Part shown: positions 44,541-53,041 of the stretch, one piece after another
Layout: every line of letters begins with the position of its first letter
Numbering within the stretch: position 1 is the first letter of the stretch
NCBI GenBank assembly: GCA_965277445.1
Contig: CBDICY010000032.1
Span: 1,178,001 to 1,242,000, forward strand
Source of the DNA: JAFMDF01 sp965277445
Lineage (GTDB): Bacteria > Bacteroidota > Bacteroidia > Chitinophagales > Saprospiraceae
Reading direction: 5' to 3'
Length of the DNA stretch: 64,000 nucleotides
Program-made: the position numbers and the translations under genes
Notes under the pieces: model-generated
Told to the model about the DNA's origin: nothing
Seen by the model: only the letters and a program-made list of their open reading frames with translations
The model's database searches: none

Positions 44541-46292
44541 CTATTCTGCTTCTTCCTCTTCTTGCTGCTGATTTACCTCAGGCTTCATTTGCGGAAAGAA
44601 TAAAACTTCCTGAATAGAACTCTGATTCGTCAACATCATCGTTAAACGGTCGATACCGATACCCAAACCAGAAGTTGGTGGCATGCCATATTCTAAAGCT
44701 CGTAAGAAATCTTCATCCAAAACCATCGCTTCATCATCGCCTCTAGCTGCTAGTTTTAGTTGATCTTCAAAACGCTCTCGTTGGTCAATTGGATCGTTTA
44801 ATTCCGAATAAGCATTCGCAATTTCTTTTCCATTGACAAATAATTCAAATCGTTCTACCAATCCTTCTTCCGTTCTATGCTTTTTCGCCAATGGCGTCAT
44901 TTCGATTGGATAATCTGTAATATAAGTTGGTTGGATTAAGTGGTCTTCTACTTTTGCGCCGAAGATTTCATCCACTAATTTTCCTTTACCCATTGTATTA
45001 TCTGTCTCAATGTGCAATTGCTTACAAATGACTCTCAATCCTTCCTCATCCATTTTAGAGACATCGATTCCTGTATATTCTTTGATGGAATCATACATAC
45101 TCAATCGACGATAAGGTGGCGTAAAGTCAATCGTATTCTCGCCTACTTGGGCTATAACCGTTCCGTTCACTTCTTGAGCAATATAGGCAATACAGTTTTC
45201 TACCATTTCCATCATCCAAATGTAGTCTTTATAGGCTACATAAATTTCCATAGAGGTAAACTCTGGATTATGTGTTCTGTCCATTCCTTCATTTCGGAAC
45301 ATTTTTCCGATTTCGTAAACACCATCAAACCCACCAACAATCAATCGCTTTAAATACAATTCATTGGCAATACGCATATATAATGGCATATCCAATGTAT
45401 TATGATGCGTATCAAACGGTCGAGCTGCTGCACCACCATGAATAGGTTGTAAAATAGGCGTTTCTACTTCTAACCAACCTTTTTCATCAAAGAAAGTCCG
45501 CATAGATTTTACCACCTTCGACCGCTTTACGAAAAGTTCTTTGACAGAAGGATTAACCGTTAAATCTACATAACGTTGTCTATATCTTAATTCAGGATCT
45601 TTGAATTCATCGTAAATATTTCCCTGCTTATCTCGCTTTACAACTGGTAAAGGCTTTAAAGATTTGCCTAAGAAAGTCAATTCTTGTACGTGTACAGAAA
45701 CTTCTCCCATTTGAGTAGCAAACAAATAGCCTTTGACACCAATGAAGTCACCAATATGCAATTGTTTGACTAATGCATTGATTTTCAATTGTTCTTCTTC
45801 TGTCGCTCCAATAGTTCCTTTCTTGATGTATAATTGCACTCGTCCAGCAGAATCTTGCAATTTGGCAAATGGGCCTCTTTGTCCCATAAATCGACCTGCA
45901 ATATGTATTACTGGAAATTTTTCTGGTTGGTAATTTCCCATGGCAGCCACTCTTAATCCACCTACAAATTCTTCTAAGGTAGTAGCGGAATGCGTAACAC
46001 CTGCATCGAATTCAATTGCTTCGGTCAACCCTAAATCTGCTTCTAATAAAGGCGCTGTCTTGAATTTATTTTTTTTCAATAATTCAGCTATCTGTTTGGC
46101 TTTAACTGCCCCAATCCCTTTTAATTTTTCAATTTCTTTGCCCAAATTGGCTAAGAAGTCAACGGACGTAAAATCAGTTGATTTAAAATTAACTGTAACT
46201 TCCGCAGCCGGAAAAGGATTAATGCCTAAGTCCTTGATTTTTTGCAAGGATTCCCGTCTGACCAACTCCTGTTCGCTTAAATTATTTGACAT
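44541..46292 (-). CDS. lysS: Lysyl-tRNA synthetase class II with inserted HhH segment
   Basis: Charges tRNA-Lys. The catalytic core is complete: motif 1 around KRSKVVKSMRTFFDEKGWLEVETPIL, motif 2 in KMFRNEGMDRTHNPEFT, and motif 3 GLGIGIDRLTMML. The anticodon-binding OB fold begins at VIHIAGRFMGQRG (about residue 128). At 583 residues it is about 80 longer than usual. The extra part is residues about 42-110, between FPAAEVTVNF and the OB fold, and includes LKGIGAVKAKQIAELLKK (57-74), which reads like a helix-hairpin-helix nucleic-acid-binding motif. The C-terminus ends in a Gln/Glu-rich tail. Start supported by the standard MSNNLSEQELVRRESL beginning. Confidence 0.96.
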   Translation of the reverse strand: MSNNLSEQELVRRESLQKIKDLGINPFPAAEVTVNFKSTDFTSVDFLANLGKEIEKLKGIGAVKAKQIAELLKKNKFKTAPLLEADLGLTEAIEFDAGVTHSATTLEEFVGGLRVAAMGNYQPEKFPVIHIAGRFMGQRGPFAKLQDSAGRVQLYIKKGTIGATEEEQLKINALVKQLHIGDFIGVKGYLFATQMGEVSVHVQELTFLGKSLKPLPVVKRDKQGNIYDEFKDPELRYRQRYVDLTVNPSVKELFVKRSKVVKSMRTFFDEKGWLEVETPILQPIHGGAAARPFDTHHNTLDMPLYMRIANELYLKRLIVGGFDGVYEIGKMFRNEGMDRTHNPEFTSMEIYVAYKDYIWMMEMVENCIAYIAQEVNGTVIAQVGENTIDFTPPYRRLSMYDSIKEYTGIDVSKMDEEGLRVICKQLHIETDNTMGKGKLVDEIFGAKVEDHLIQPTYITDYPIEMTPLAKKHRTEEGLVERFELFVNGKEIANAYSELNDPIDQRERFEDQLKLAARGDDEAMVLDEDFLRALEYGMPPTSGLGIGIDRLTMMLTNQSSIQEVLFFPQMKPEVNQQQEEEEAE

Positions 46293-46305
46293 TTTTTAAT
46301 GATTA

Positions 46306-46363
46306 GTACAGGGGAATTTTCATTCCCCAAAAAATATTACAAGGAACGAAAGTTCCTCTATAC
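46306..46363. repeat. Paired palindromes upstream of lysS
   Basis: GGGGAA-ttttca-TTCCCC (in 46306-46328) and AGGAAC-gaaa-GTTCCT (in 46342-46363). The two arms, 22 bp each, also pair with each other, and every mismatch is a transition (so G-U in RNA). It lies within the lysS leader. Confidence 0.75.
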
Positions 46364-46737
46364 GAAATAAAGCCGCAAAAATAGCGGTATTTAGAAAAAC
46401 TTACGAAAGAATCAAAAAGTTTCTTCCGTTATCAAATAAGAATAGGAGGTATTTGCTGTTTAGCAACCTTATTCTTTGAAAAATGAAAGAAAATAATGGG
46501 GATAACTGGATTCCTCTTCCTAAAATCAATAACTTGTATGCAGTAAAAATAGTAAACAAATCCCACAATTCGTTATCAAGCTTTTACTAAATCCTATCGC
46601 TTCATCGCAACAAAAGATCTAACCTATTTTACCTCCTATTTCCCATTTTGGTAATACGACTATTTTTAAAAAATAATGGCTATTTGGTGTTCCCACTAAC
46701 GCTAATAAATAGACAATTTTATTATTCCTGAACATGT

Positions 46738-46895
46738 GTACCTATTATCAAATAGTAGACACATTTTATGATGGACTCTTTTTCCATTCTGCTGCGTTAA
46801 AAATTATCTCCATAGCGGTGCTATACAGAGAATTTTTGCCTTGCATAATGAAAAAATAGCCTCCTCAAAAATGACGACTATTTAATACTAGGTAC
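46738..46895. repeat. Long hairpin element, copy A
   Basis: 158 bp. Outer arms GTACCTATTATCAAATAGT (from 46738) and ACTATTTAATACTAGGTAC (to 46895) pair. The inner core begins TTATGATGGACTCTTTTTC and ends AAAAAATAGCCTCCTC, with arms that pair imperfectly over about 45 bp around a small loop (CATAGCGGTGCTAT). A second copy lies at 53564-53727. It ends 18 bp before the DUF2141 start codon. Confidence 0.75.
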
Positions 46896-46913
46896 GATCC
46901 AAAAATTAATCTT

Positions 46914-47351
46914 ATGAGATTTGTAGCATTTATATGCCTTATCTGCTTATGTAGTGCTTTTACGCCTGCCAACGAACTTAGAACAGGCGTGATGATTGTA
47001 GAATTTGATCATCTAAAAGCCCAAAATGGAATTGTCGAAGTTTCCCTTTTTAATAATGGCGCTACTTTTTTAGAAGCAGGTCATGCTTCCTTCAAGAAAA
47101 GACAGAAAGTCGTCAATGGAAAAGTCAAAGTTATTTTTGATAATATTCCTTTTGGTGATTATGCTGCTGTTTCTTACCATGATATTAATGAGAATAGCGA
47201 AATAGACCGAAATTTTATCGGCATTCCAAAAGAACCTGTTGCTGTTTCTAGACTCACCAAAAAACAATTCTCTTTACCTAATTTCAAGGATGCTAAGATT
47301 GATTTTAACCAAACAGAAATGGTGGTTAAATTGCAGTTTTTGAAGTATTAG
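46914..47351 (+). CDS. DUF2141 exported protein
   Basis: A 145-residue protein with a signal peptide (CLICLCSAFTPANE, cut near residue 19) and a compact beta domain of the DUF2141 type: IVEVSLFNNGATFL, FDNIPFGDYAAVSYHDINENSEIDRNFIGIPKEP. The YHD-N-N-x-D segment is the family hallmark, and the aspartate-rich loop may bind calcium (inference). Function unknown. It begins right after long hairpin copy A. Confidence 0.88.
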   Translation: MRFVAFICLICLCSAFTPANELRTGVMIVEFDHLKAQNGIVEVSLFNNGATFLEAGHASFKKRQKVVNGKVKVIFDNIPFGDYAAVSYHDINENSEIDRNFIGIPKEPVAVSRLTKKQFSLPNFKDAKIDFNQTEMVVKLQFLKY

Positions 47352-47530
47352 GGTGGTGATTTGTGATTAGTGGACTAGTGATTGGTTTTTAAACTACCCA
47401 ATTCTTCTAATTCACCCCTAAAATAATATTTCAAACCATACGTTTTGTTAAAGATTAAAGTGATTTGTGTAATTAGGCTACAGTTCTAATGACAAATGGC
47501 TTGATCAACTGCATTAACAAAACAACAACT

Positions 47531-48532
47531 ATGGTAAAAATAGGCTTACTAGGTGTCGGACATCTAGGAAAGATACATTTAAAATGCCTGCAAAACATTG
47601 ATACGGTCACTATCACAGGGTTTTACGATCCTAATGATCAGGCTGCTGAAAAAGTAGCACAAGACCATCCTCATTTAAAGCGATTTTCATCAGTTGAGGA
47701 AATAATCGAACAATCAGATGCGATAGATATTGTCACGCCAACGATTACTCACTTTGAGTTAGCCGCAGCTGCCATCCAAAAAGGCAAACATGTCTTTATC
47801 GAAAAACCCTTAACCCATACTTTAGCAGAGGCAGAAAAATTAGTCGCATTGGCACAAGCTAAAAAGGTGAAGGTGCAGGTTGGGTATGTAGAACGGTTTA
47901 ATCCAGCTTTTTTATCCATTAAAGATATTCCACTCAACCCATTATTCATTGAAGCCCATCGTTTGGCGATGTTTAATCCTAGAGGAACGGATGTCTCCGT
48001 CGTATTAGATTTGATGGTGCACGATTTAGATTTAATTTTAAATATCGTCAAAGCGCCTTTAAAATCTGTACAAGCAAGTGGAGTTGCAGTCGTCAGTCGC
48101 TCTCCTGATATTGCGAATGCTCGATTAGAATTTACGAATGGAGCGGTAGCAAATTTAACGGCAAGTAGGATTTCTATGAAACAGATGCGTAAATTGCGAC
48201 TTTTTCAAAAATCCGCTTATATCAGTTTGGATTTATTAGACAAACAAGCACAAGTCATTCAATTATTTGATGAATCAGAAAAAGAGAAATTGACGGATGG
48301 TAATTTATTATCTTTAGCCACCGAAGAAGGCAAAAAATATATCAATATTGCCCAACCTAAAACAGAAGCGACGAACGCTATTCAAATGGAGTTAAGTACT
48401 TTTGCAGCAGCTATCTTATCGGACGAAAAAACAATGGTAACGATAGAAGAAGGCTATCAAACCTTGCAAGTCGCCCATCAGATAATTGAGAAAATTGAAG
48501 CTAGGGCAGCAGTTGCCAGTTCTTTTTTATAG
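47531..48532 (+). CDS. Gfo/Idh/MocA-family oxidoreductase
   Basis: A protein of 333 residues from the ATG at 47531, which gives MVKIGLLGVGHLGKIHLKCL with the Rossmann glycine motif GLLGVGHLG directly at the N-terminus. An in-frame ATG 14 codons earlier adds a polar, unlikely leader. The family EKP motif is in HVFIEKPLTHTLAEA (about residue 95) and the catalytic-region histidine in VVLDLMVHDLDLIL. Such enzymes oxidise or reduce sugars or sugar nucleotides with NAD(P), and the closest impression is a sugar-nucleotide oxidoreductase. It may serve the envelope glycan genes nearby (49563). Confidence 0.9.
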   Translation: MVKIGLLGVGHLGKIHLKCLQNIDTVTITGFYDPNDQAAEKVAQDHPHLKRFSSVEEIIEQSDAIDIVTPTITHFELAAAAIQKGKHVFIEKPLTHTLAEAEKLVALAQAKKVKVQVGYVERFNPAFLSIKDIPLNPLFIEAHRLAMFNPRGTDVSVVLDLMVHDLDLILNIVKAPLKSVQASGVAVVSRSPDIANARLEFTNGAVANLTASRISMKQMRKLRLFQKSAYISLDLLDKQAQVIQLFDESEKEKLTDGNLLSLATEEGKKYINIAQPKTEATNAIQMELSTFAAAILSDEKTMVTIEEGYQTLQVAHQIIEKIEARAAVASSFL

Positions 48533-48597
48533 AAATATAGTACACAGTTTAAGACTTAGATAAACAGTTTCGCAGGCTAAAATTTAGATAAACAGAA

Positions 48598-49566
48598 ATG
48601 GTCGAAAAAGAGGTCAAAAAAATAAAACGTATCTCCCGATTTGCTAAATCTAACAGATTTAGTAAATTTATTTATTTAGCATACCCGTTTATAGATTTAC
48701 TAAATTTTAGAAATTTAGCAAATCTTGCATTATTCGGCATACTCTGCCTTTTAAATGCCTGCGAGATAGCCAATCCAGAAGAAGCCTTACCTGTTTATCT
48801 AAAAATTGAAAATTTCGATTTTTCTACCACTCCTCAACAAGGAATTGCTTCTGAAAAAATCACCGATGTATGGGTCTTTGTCAATGACCTTTCCTTAGGT
48901 GTTTATGAACTCCCTGCAACGATTCCTTCTTTAGCAGTCGGAAACCAAGACATAACTGTTTTTCCAGTCATCAGAGAAAATGGTGTTCGCAGTACCCCAA
49001 TTATTTACCCATTTTATCGTCGATTTGAAACAACGCTTGACCTAAAAATAGGAGAAACGGTGACTATTCAACCAACTACTTCTTATGTTAACAATGCTGT
49101 TTTTGAATTAATTGAAGAGTTTGATAGTGGAGGACATTTATTAAAAGGAGGGAATCCAGATGCGGTACAAATCGTTGACGAAGTAGGTCAAATTTTACTA
49201 GGCGCCGAAGAAAGTATTGAATTTACGTCTAGTGGTACTTTTGTAGATTTACCGACGAGTAATGGACTATCCGTTTTTTTAGAATTTGATTATCAAACCA
49301 ATGTAGAATTTGAGGTAGGTCTAGTAGGGTTGGATATGAATCCAACGAATCCTATTGATGCTACTGTTTATAGCGTGGTCTTATGCCCTATTAATCGTTG
49401 GAATAAAGTCTATATAAATTTACAAGAAGTATTAGAAATTTCTCAATTACCTGGATACAAATTAGCCTTTAGAGCATCTACGAATGATACAGGATGTGGA
49501 AATGTAACCAATGAAGCACCAGAAGTTTTAATTGATAACCTTAAATTCATTCGTTTAACAAATTGA
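48598..49566 (+). CDS. Hypothetical lipoprotein with repeat-derived leader
   Basis: A 322-residue protein. The lipobox LCLLNACEI places Cys56, much later than usual. The hydrophobic core is ANLALFGILCLLNAC. The 40 residues before it (FAKSNRFSKFIYL, DLLNFRNLANLAL) are encoded by two palindromic repeats (48638-48667 and 48693-48725). The mature part is beta-rich with no domain I recognise. EVLIDNLKFIRLTN near the end looks like the last strand of a jelly-roll/laminin-like fold. It overlaps the following sugar transferase by 4 bp, so they are probably co-transcribed. Confidence 0.75.
   Translation: MVEKEVKKIKRISRFAKSNRFSKFIYLAYPFIDLLNFRNLANLALFGILCLLNACEIANPEEALPVYLKIENFDFSTTPQQGIASEKITDVWVFVNDLSLGVYELPATIPSLAVGNQDITVFPVIRENGVRSTPIIYPFYRRFETTLDLKIGETVTIQPTTSYVNNAVFELIEEFDSGGHLLKGGNPDAVQIVDEVGQILLGAEESIEFTSSGTFVDLPTSNGLSVFLEFDYQTNVEFEVGLVGLDMNPTNPIDATVYSVVLCPINRWNKVYINLQEVLEISQLPGYKLAFRASTNDTGCGNVTNEAPEVLIDNLKFIRLTN
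48638..48725. repeat. Paired palindromes inside the lipoprotein leader
   Basis: GATTTGCTAAATCT-aac-AGATTTAGTAAATT (48638-48668) and AGATTTACTAAATTT-tag-AAATTTAGCAAATCT (48693-48725). Each is a 14-15 bp hairpin with a 3-nt loop, and they also pair with each other. A third copy of the same sequence is at 59633-59665. They lie within the open frame of the lipoprotein at 48598. Confidence 0.8.
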
Positions 49567-50987
49567 GTCAACGTCGCCAACATATAGACACTCGAAATTA
49601 TAAGATTGTTGATTTTATAATGGCAATGCTCGCTTGGGCTTGTTTCTATGTATATCGGAAGGTCGTTTCGGAAGAAGTACCGATCGATCATACGGTTTTA
49701 CATGATGAAAATTTATACATTGGTATTATCGTTATTCCAATTGGTTGGTTATTGCTTTATTCTATTTTTGATAGGTATCAAGATATTTATCGCCTCTCTC
49801 GTTTAGCAACTTTAGGACGAACTTCTTTGATTACGTTTATAGGTGTATTTTTTCTGTTTTTCACCTTAATTCTGGATGATGTCATCCAATCTTATACAAC
49901 CTATATTGCTTCGTTTTTTGCGCTCCTGGCCATTCATTTTTCTTGGACTGCGACGGCAAGAATGATTTTAATCACTAAAGCAAAACGGCGATTAACAAAA
50001 GGTTTAGTTAGCTATAATACTTTAATCATTGGAGGGAATCAAAAAGCAATTGATTTGTATGAGGAAATCAATCAAATGCAATTAACGACTGGTAATAACT
50101 TTATTGGTTTTATAGATTCCAATGGTAATAGTAAAAATGAATTGGCTAAATACTTACCCATTTTAGGAAAAATAAAAGACATCCACCAAGTCATCAAAGA
50201 CCAAGAAATTGAAGAAGCCATTATTGCAATAGAAACCTCTGACCATAATAAAATCAAAGAAATTCTCAATGCTTTAGCGGATTTTGAAGAAGAAGTCTAT
50301 ACTAGAATTATTCCCGACATGTATGATATTTTGCTAGGAACGGTTAAAATGAACCATGTATTTGGTGCGGTTTTAATTGATATTCAGCAAAATTTAATGC
50401 CGAGATGGCAACAGATAGTCAAACGAATACTTGATGTGGGGGCTAGTTTAAGTATGCTCATTTTATTAGGACCACTTTATTTATATATCGCACTAAAAGT
50501 TAAACATTCTTCCAAAGGATCTATTTTTTATCGGCAGGAACGGATTGGTTTAAATGGGCAGCCTTTTAACATTATTAAGTTTCGATCTATGTATACAGAT
50601 GCAGAACAAAATGGACCTCAATTGTCTCAAGACAACGACAATCGTTGTACGCCTTGGGGCGCTGTCATGCGTAAATGGCGCTTAGATGAATTACCGCAAT
50701 TTTGGAATGTATTGAAAGGAGATATGTCTTTGGTAGGTCCTCGCCCTGAACGGCAACATTATATTGATAGGATTCTCCAAATTAGCCCACATTATCGGCA
50801 TTTATTAAAAGTTCGACCGGGGATTACTTCTTGGGGACAGGTGAAATATGGGTATGCTTCTACGATTGAAGAAATGGTGCAGCGACTGCGATTCGACATT
50901 TTATACATCGAAAATCGGTCATTGGCGTTGGACTTTAAAATTATGTTTTATACACTAAGAGTACTGTGGCAAGGAACAGGAAAATGA
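49563..50987 (+). CDS. Undecaprenyl-phosphate sugar phosphotransferase (WcaJ-like)
   Basis: A 474-residue inner-membrane enzyme that starts a lipid-linked glycan by moving a sugar phosphate onto undecaprenyl phosphate. Four N-terminal helices (about 20-125), a Rossmann-like CoA-binding domain (NTLIIGGNQKAIDLYEE), then the catalytic domain with one helix (LDVGASLSMLILLGPLYLYIALKVK), FYRQERIGLNGQPFNIIKFRSM, WRLDELPQFWNVLKGDMSLVGPRPE and RPGITSWGQVKYGY. The best start is a TTG at 49563 that overlaps the TGA of the lipoprotein. The first in-frame ATG (MAMLAWACFY) would cut off the residues preceding helix 1. The flippase at 15824 could act in the same pathway. Confidence 0.93.
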   Translation: MSQRRQHIDTRNYKIVDFIMAMLAWACFYVYRKVVSEEVPIDHTVLHDENLYIGIIVIPIGWLLLYSIFDRYQDIYRLSRLATLGRTSLITFIGVFFLFFTLILDDVIQSYTTYIASFFALLAIHFSWTATARMILITKAKRRLTKGLVSYNTLIIGGNQKAIDLYEEINQMQLTTGNNFIGFIDSNGNSKNELAKYLPILGKIKDIHQVIKDQEIEEAIIAIETSDHNKIKEILNALADFEEEVYTRIIPDMYDILLGTVKMNHVFGAVLIDIQQNLMPRWQQIVKRILDVGASLSMLILLGPLYLYIALKVKHSSKGSIFYRQERIGLNGQPFNIIKFRSMYTDAEQNGPQLSQDNDNRCTPWGAVMRKWRLDELPQFWNVLKGDMSLVGPRPERQHYIDRILQISPHYRHLLKVRPGITSWGQVKYGYASTIEEMVQRLRFDILYIENRSLALDFKIMFYTLRVLWQGTGK

Positions 50988-50992
50988 GGAGG

Positions 50993-51058
50993 AATGATGA
51001 ACTATAAATGATGAGCTGTACGAATTCATCGTTCATCATTCATAGTTCATCGTTTAAA
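50993..51058. repeat. Heptamer inverted repeat (ATTCATC family)
   Basis: GATGAAC TATAAAT GATGAGC (about 50996-51017) faces ATTCATC GTTCATC ATTCATA GTTCATC (about 51021-51050). It fills the gap between the converging sugar transferase and CBS-domain genes and stops 5-6 bp before the latter's stop codon. Confidence 0.78.
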
Positions 51059-51063
51059 ATATT

Positions 51064-52146
51064 TTATTCGATTAAACCCAATTTTTTAGCACGTTCTTCC
51101 CATTTTTGTCGAGCCAATTTTTGCAAATCCGCTTCTCCATCAGATTCATCGACAATTTCTAAACCTAATAAAGTTTCTAATAAATCTTCCATGGTCACTA
51201 ATCCAACTAAAGAACCATAGCTATCTACCACAATGGCAATTTGCGCTCTTTGAGTAGTCATTACTTCAAATAATTGTGGCAGAGGTTTATCATCTCTAAC
51301 TGCAGGAATTTCTCTTATCAATTCTTTTAATTGCACATCATCTCGGTCTTCTACAAGGTGTTGTAAAATTTCATCTTTTAAGACAACCCCTGTAATATGA
51401 TCATCAGATTCTTTAAAAACAGGAATCCTAGAGAAACGTAGTGGTTGGTTATTTTTATAAAAATCCATTAAGGTAGTCGTTTCATCTACTTTAACCATGA
51501 CCGTTCTAGGGGTCATAATATCTCTAACAGAAACTTCCTCAAATCGTAATAAATTTTTAATAATAGTAGATTCACTTTGTGCTAGTACGCCACTTTCTTC
51601 TCCTGCATGCGTCATTGCTGCTAAATCTGCTTTGCTGAATACACTTTTATCTTTATCATTCTTTAAATTTTTGGTAATTAACTGACTTACCCAAACGAAA
51701 GGAGCTAATATAAATAATAAGATTTTTAAAGATGTTACAGTAAAACCTGCCAAAGATTCCCATTTATTTGCCCCAATTGTTTTAGGGATAATTTCAGAAA
51801 GAATTAAAATAGCTAAAGTCATTACAACTGCTATAATCGATTCAGAAGGGATTTCAAAGTTAATGCCAGGGATACGGAGAGCAGAATCACTTCCAAAATA
51901 ACTAGCCGCTTGTGCACCAACACCAATTGCACCAATTGTATGAGCAATTGTATTTAACGTCAAAATTGCAGAAAGTGGACGATCAATATCTTTTTTAAAT
52001 ATGGCTAAATCTTTTCCAATAGCACTTCCATCTTGTATTTTTCTGTTAATAAAAGAAGGTGTAATACTTAATAATACCGCTTCCCAAATAGAACATAAAA
52101 AAGAGAATAGAATCGAAAGAACGAAGAAAAATATTAATAAGCCCAT
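51064..52146 (-). CDS. CNNM/CBS domain protein (CorC-type)
   Basis: A 360-residue inner-membrane protein. Residues 1-180 form a DUF21/CNNM domain with four hydrophobic helices (GLLIFFFVLSILFSFLCSIWEAVLL and IIAVVMTLAILILSEIIPKTIGA). Residues about 200-335 hold a CBS pair (VSVRDIMTPRTVMVKVDE, ITGVVLKDEILQHL, QIAIVVDSYGSLVGLVTMEDLLETLLG). The C-terminal CorC/HlyC transporter-associated domain found in longer relatives is absent. Family members handle magnesium or cobalt export (CorB/CorC). Here the role is inferred. Confidence 0.9.
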   Translation of the reverse strand: MGLLIFFFVLSILFSFLCSIWEAVLLSITPSFINRKIQDGSAIGKDLAIFKKDIDRPLSAILTLNTIAHTIGAIGVGAQAASYFGSDSALRIPGINFEIPSESIIAVVMTLAILILSEIIPKTIGANKWESLAGFTVTSLKILLFILAPFVWVSQLITKNLKNDKDKSVFSKADLAAMTHAGEESGVLAQSESTIIKNLLRFEEVSVRDIMTPRTVMVKVDETTTLMDFYKNNQPLRFSRIPVFKESDDHITGVVLKDEILQHLVEDRDDVQLKELIREIPAVRDDKPLPQLFEVMTTQRAQIAIVVDSYGSLVGLVTMEDLLETLLGLEIVDESDGEADLQKLARQKWEERAKKLGLIE

Positions 52147-52283
52147 TGTGTGTTACTTGTTTAAAGTGGTCTAGTTATTTTAAATGTAAGTACTTGAACT
52201 AAACCAGTAGATGCTGGTGGTATTAATGAAGGGTTTTAGAATCATTTCAATTCTTAAATCCTTCACTACTTTAATCCTTATAC

Positions 52284-52937
52284 TTAAAAACTAATTGTAT
52301 TTTGTACAGATTTAGTTCCTTTGGCAATATCGCCAAGGGTGCTTTTGAATTTTACAACTTTATTACCCGTGGATAATTCAGCATTTTCATTGCTCATCTT
52401 TTTTACAGACTTGCTAAAAGTATAAATGCTAACCATGCGAGCCGACTCTAAAACGAAGCGTTGCATCATTGGCAATTTCTCGTAATCTGTGGCACTTAGC
52501 ATGCTGCCGAAAGAGCGAGTAAATTTTCCATTGGCATATTCATATTTATTATCAATGGAAATCATACCTCTAGATAATTCCTTGGTTAATTTGTTAACCG
52601 CAGTATTCATCGCTTTAACGTTCGTAAAATCTGCTGCAAAAGTAAAGATAAATTCATTAAAGTCCGCCTCTGCTGATGCATTAGACATTCCATTCACGGA
52701 TTCAAGGGTATTTTCAATCTTACTGAGATAGCTCGTCAACTCTTTTTGGTTAGGCAAAGTCATTTCGCCAATCTCTCCAGAATCCATATATCCTTTTAAA
52801 TCCTCCTTGCTTTCACTCATATTTACGGTGACAATCATTTTGCCAGAACCATCGGTTTTCATTTTAACTTCCTCTACAATTTCAAAACAACTAGTAAAGA
52901 AGATAGTCAAAAAACTAAAGAATAATACCTTTTTCAT
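52284..52937 (-). CDS. Hypothetical lipoprotein
   Basis: A 217-residue lipoprotein with a clear signal (VLFFSFLTIFFTSCFEI, Cys17). The mature part is not recognised with certainty. It opens with EIVEEVKMKTDGSGKMIVTVNMSES, a beta hairpin pattern seen in several Bacteroidota lipoproteins, then an amphipathic helical stretch and an FTFAADFTNVKAMNTAVNKL segment. Function unknown. It lies between the CBS protein and a small membrane protein, all on the minus strand, possibly one transcript. A heptamer block separates it from the upstream gene. Confidence 0.75.
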   Translation of the reverse strand: MKKVLFFSFLTIFFTSCFEIVEEVKMKTDGSGKMIVTVNMSESKEDLKGYMDSGEIGEMTLPNQKELTSYLSKIENTLESVNGMSNASAEADFNEFIFTFAADFTNVKAMNTAVNKLTKELSRGMISIDNKYEYANGKFTRSFGSMLSATDYEKLPMMQRFVLESARMVSIYTFSKSVKKMSNENAELSTGNKVVKFKSTLGDIAKGTKSVQNTISF

Positions 52938-52965
52938 GGGTTTAAATTTTTATAGGTTTTAAAAT

Positions 52966-53038
52966 TGTCGGTTGTCAGTTATCTGTTGTCGGTTCTCAGT
53001 TGTACGTCAAACCGACAACCGATAACTGACAACTGTTA
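52966..53038. repeat. Heptamer inverted repeat (TTGTCAG family)
   Basis: In register: TTGTCGG TTGTCAG TTATCTG TTGTCGG TTCTCAG TTGTACG, then inverted CCGACAA CCGATAA CTGACAA CTGTTAA. Ten degenerate heptamers in two facing groups. It ends 3-4 bp before the stop of the small membrane protein. Confidence 0.85.
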
Positions 53039-53041
53039 AAA

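Larger units (their letters stand above)
46293..46913. other. 621-bp divergent intergenic region rich in palindromes
   Basis: Lies between lysS and the DUF2141 gene. It holds a paired palindrome (46306-46363) and a 158-bp long hairpin (46738-46895). The stretch between them (46364-46737) is AT-rich without an open frame. The lysS promoter must be near 46330-46500, but no exact box was found. Confidence 0.5.

Noticed and set aside
46738..46895. Insertion sequence or MITE with target duplication
   Set aside because: Flanks do not show direct repeats I can verify, and the outer arms differ between the two copies, unlike terminal inverted repeats of one family.
52966..53038. CRISPR array
   Set aside because: Repeats are 7 bp, degenerate, without spacers, and no cas genes are present.
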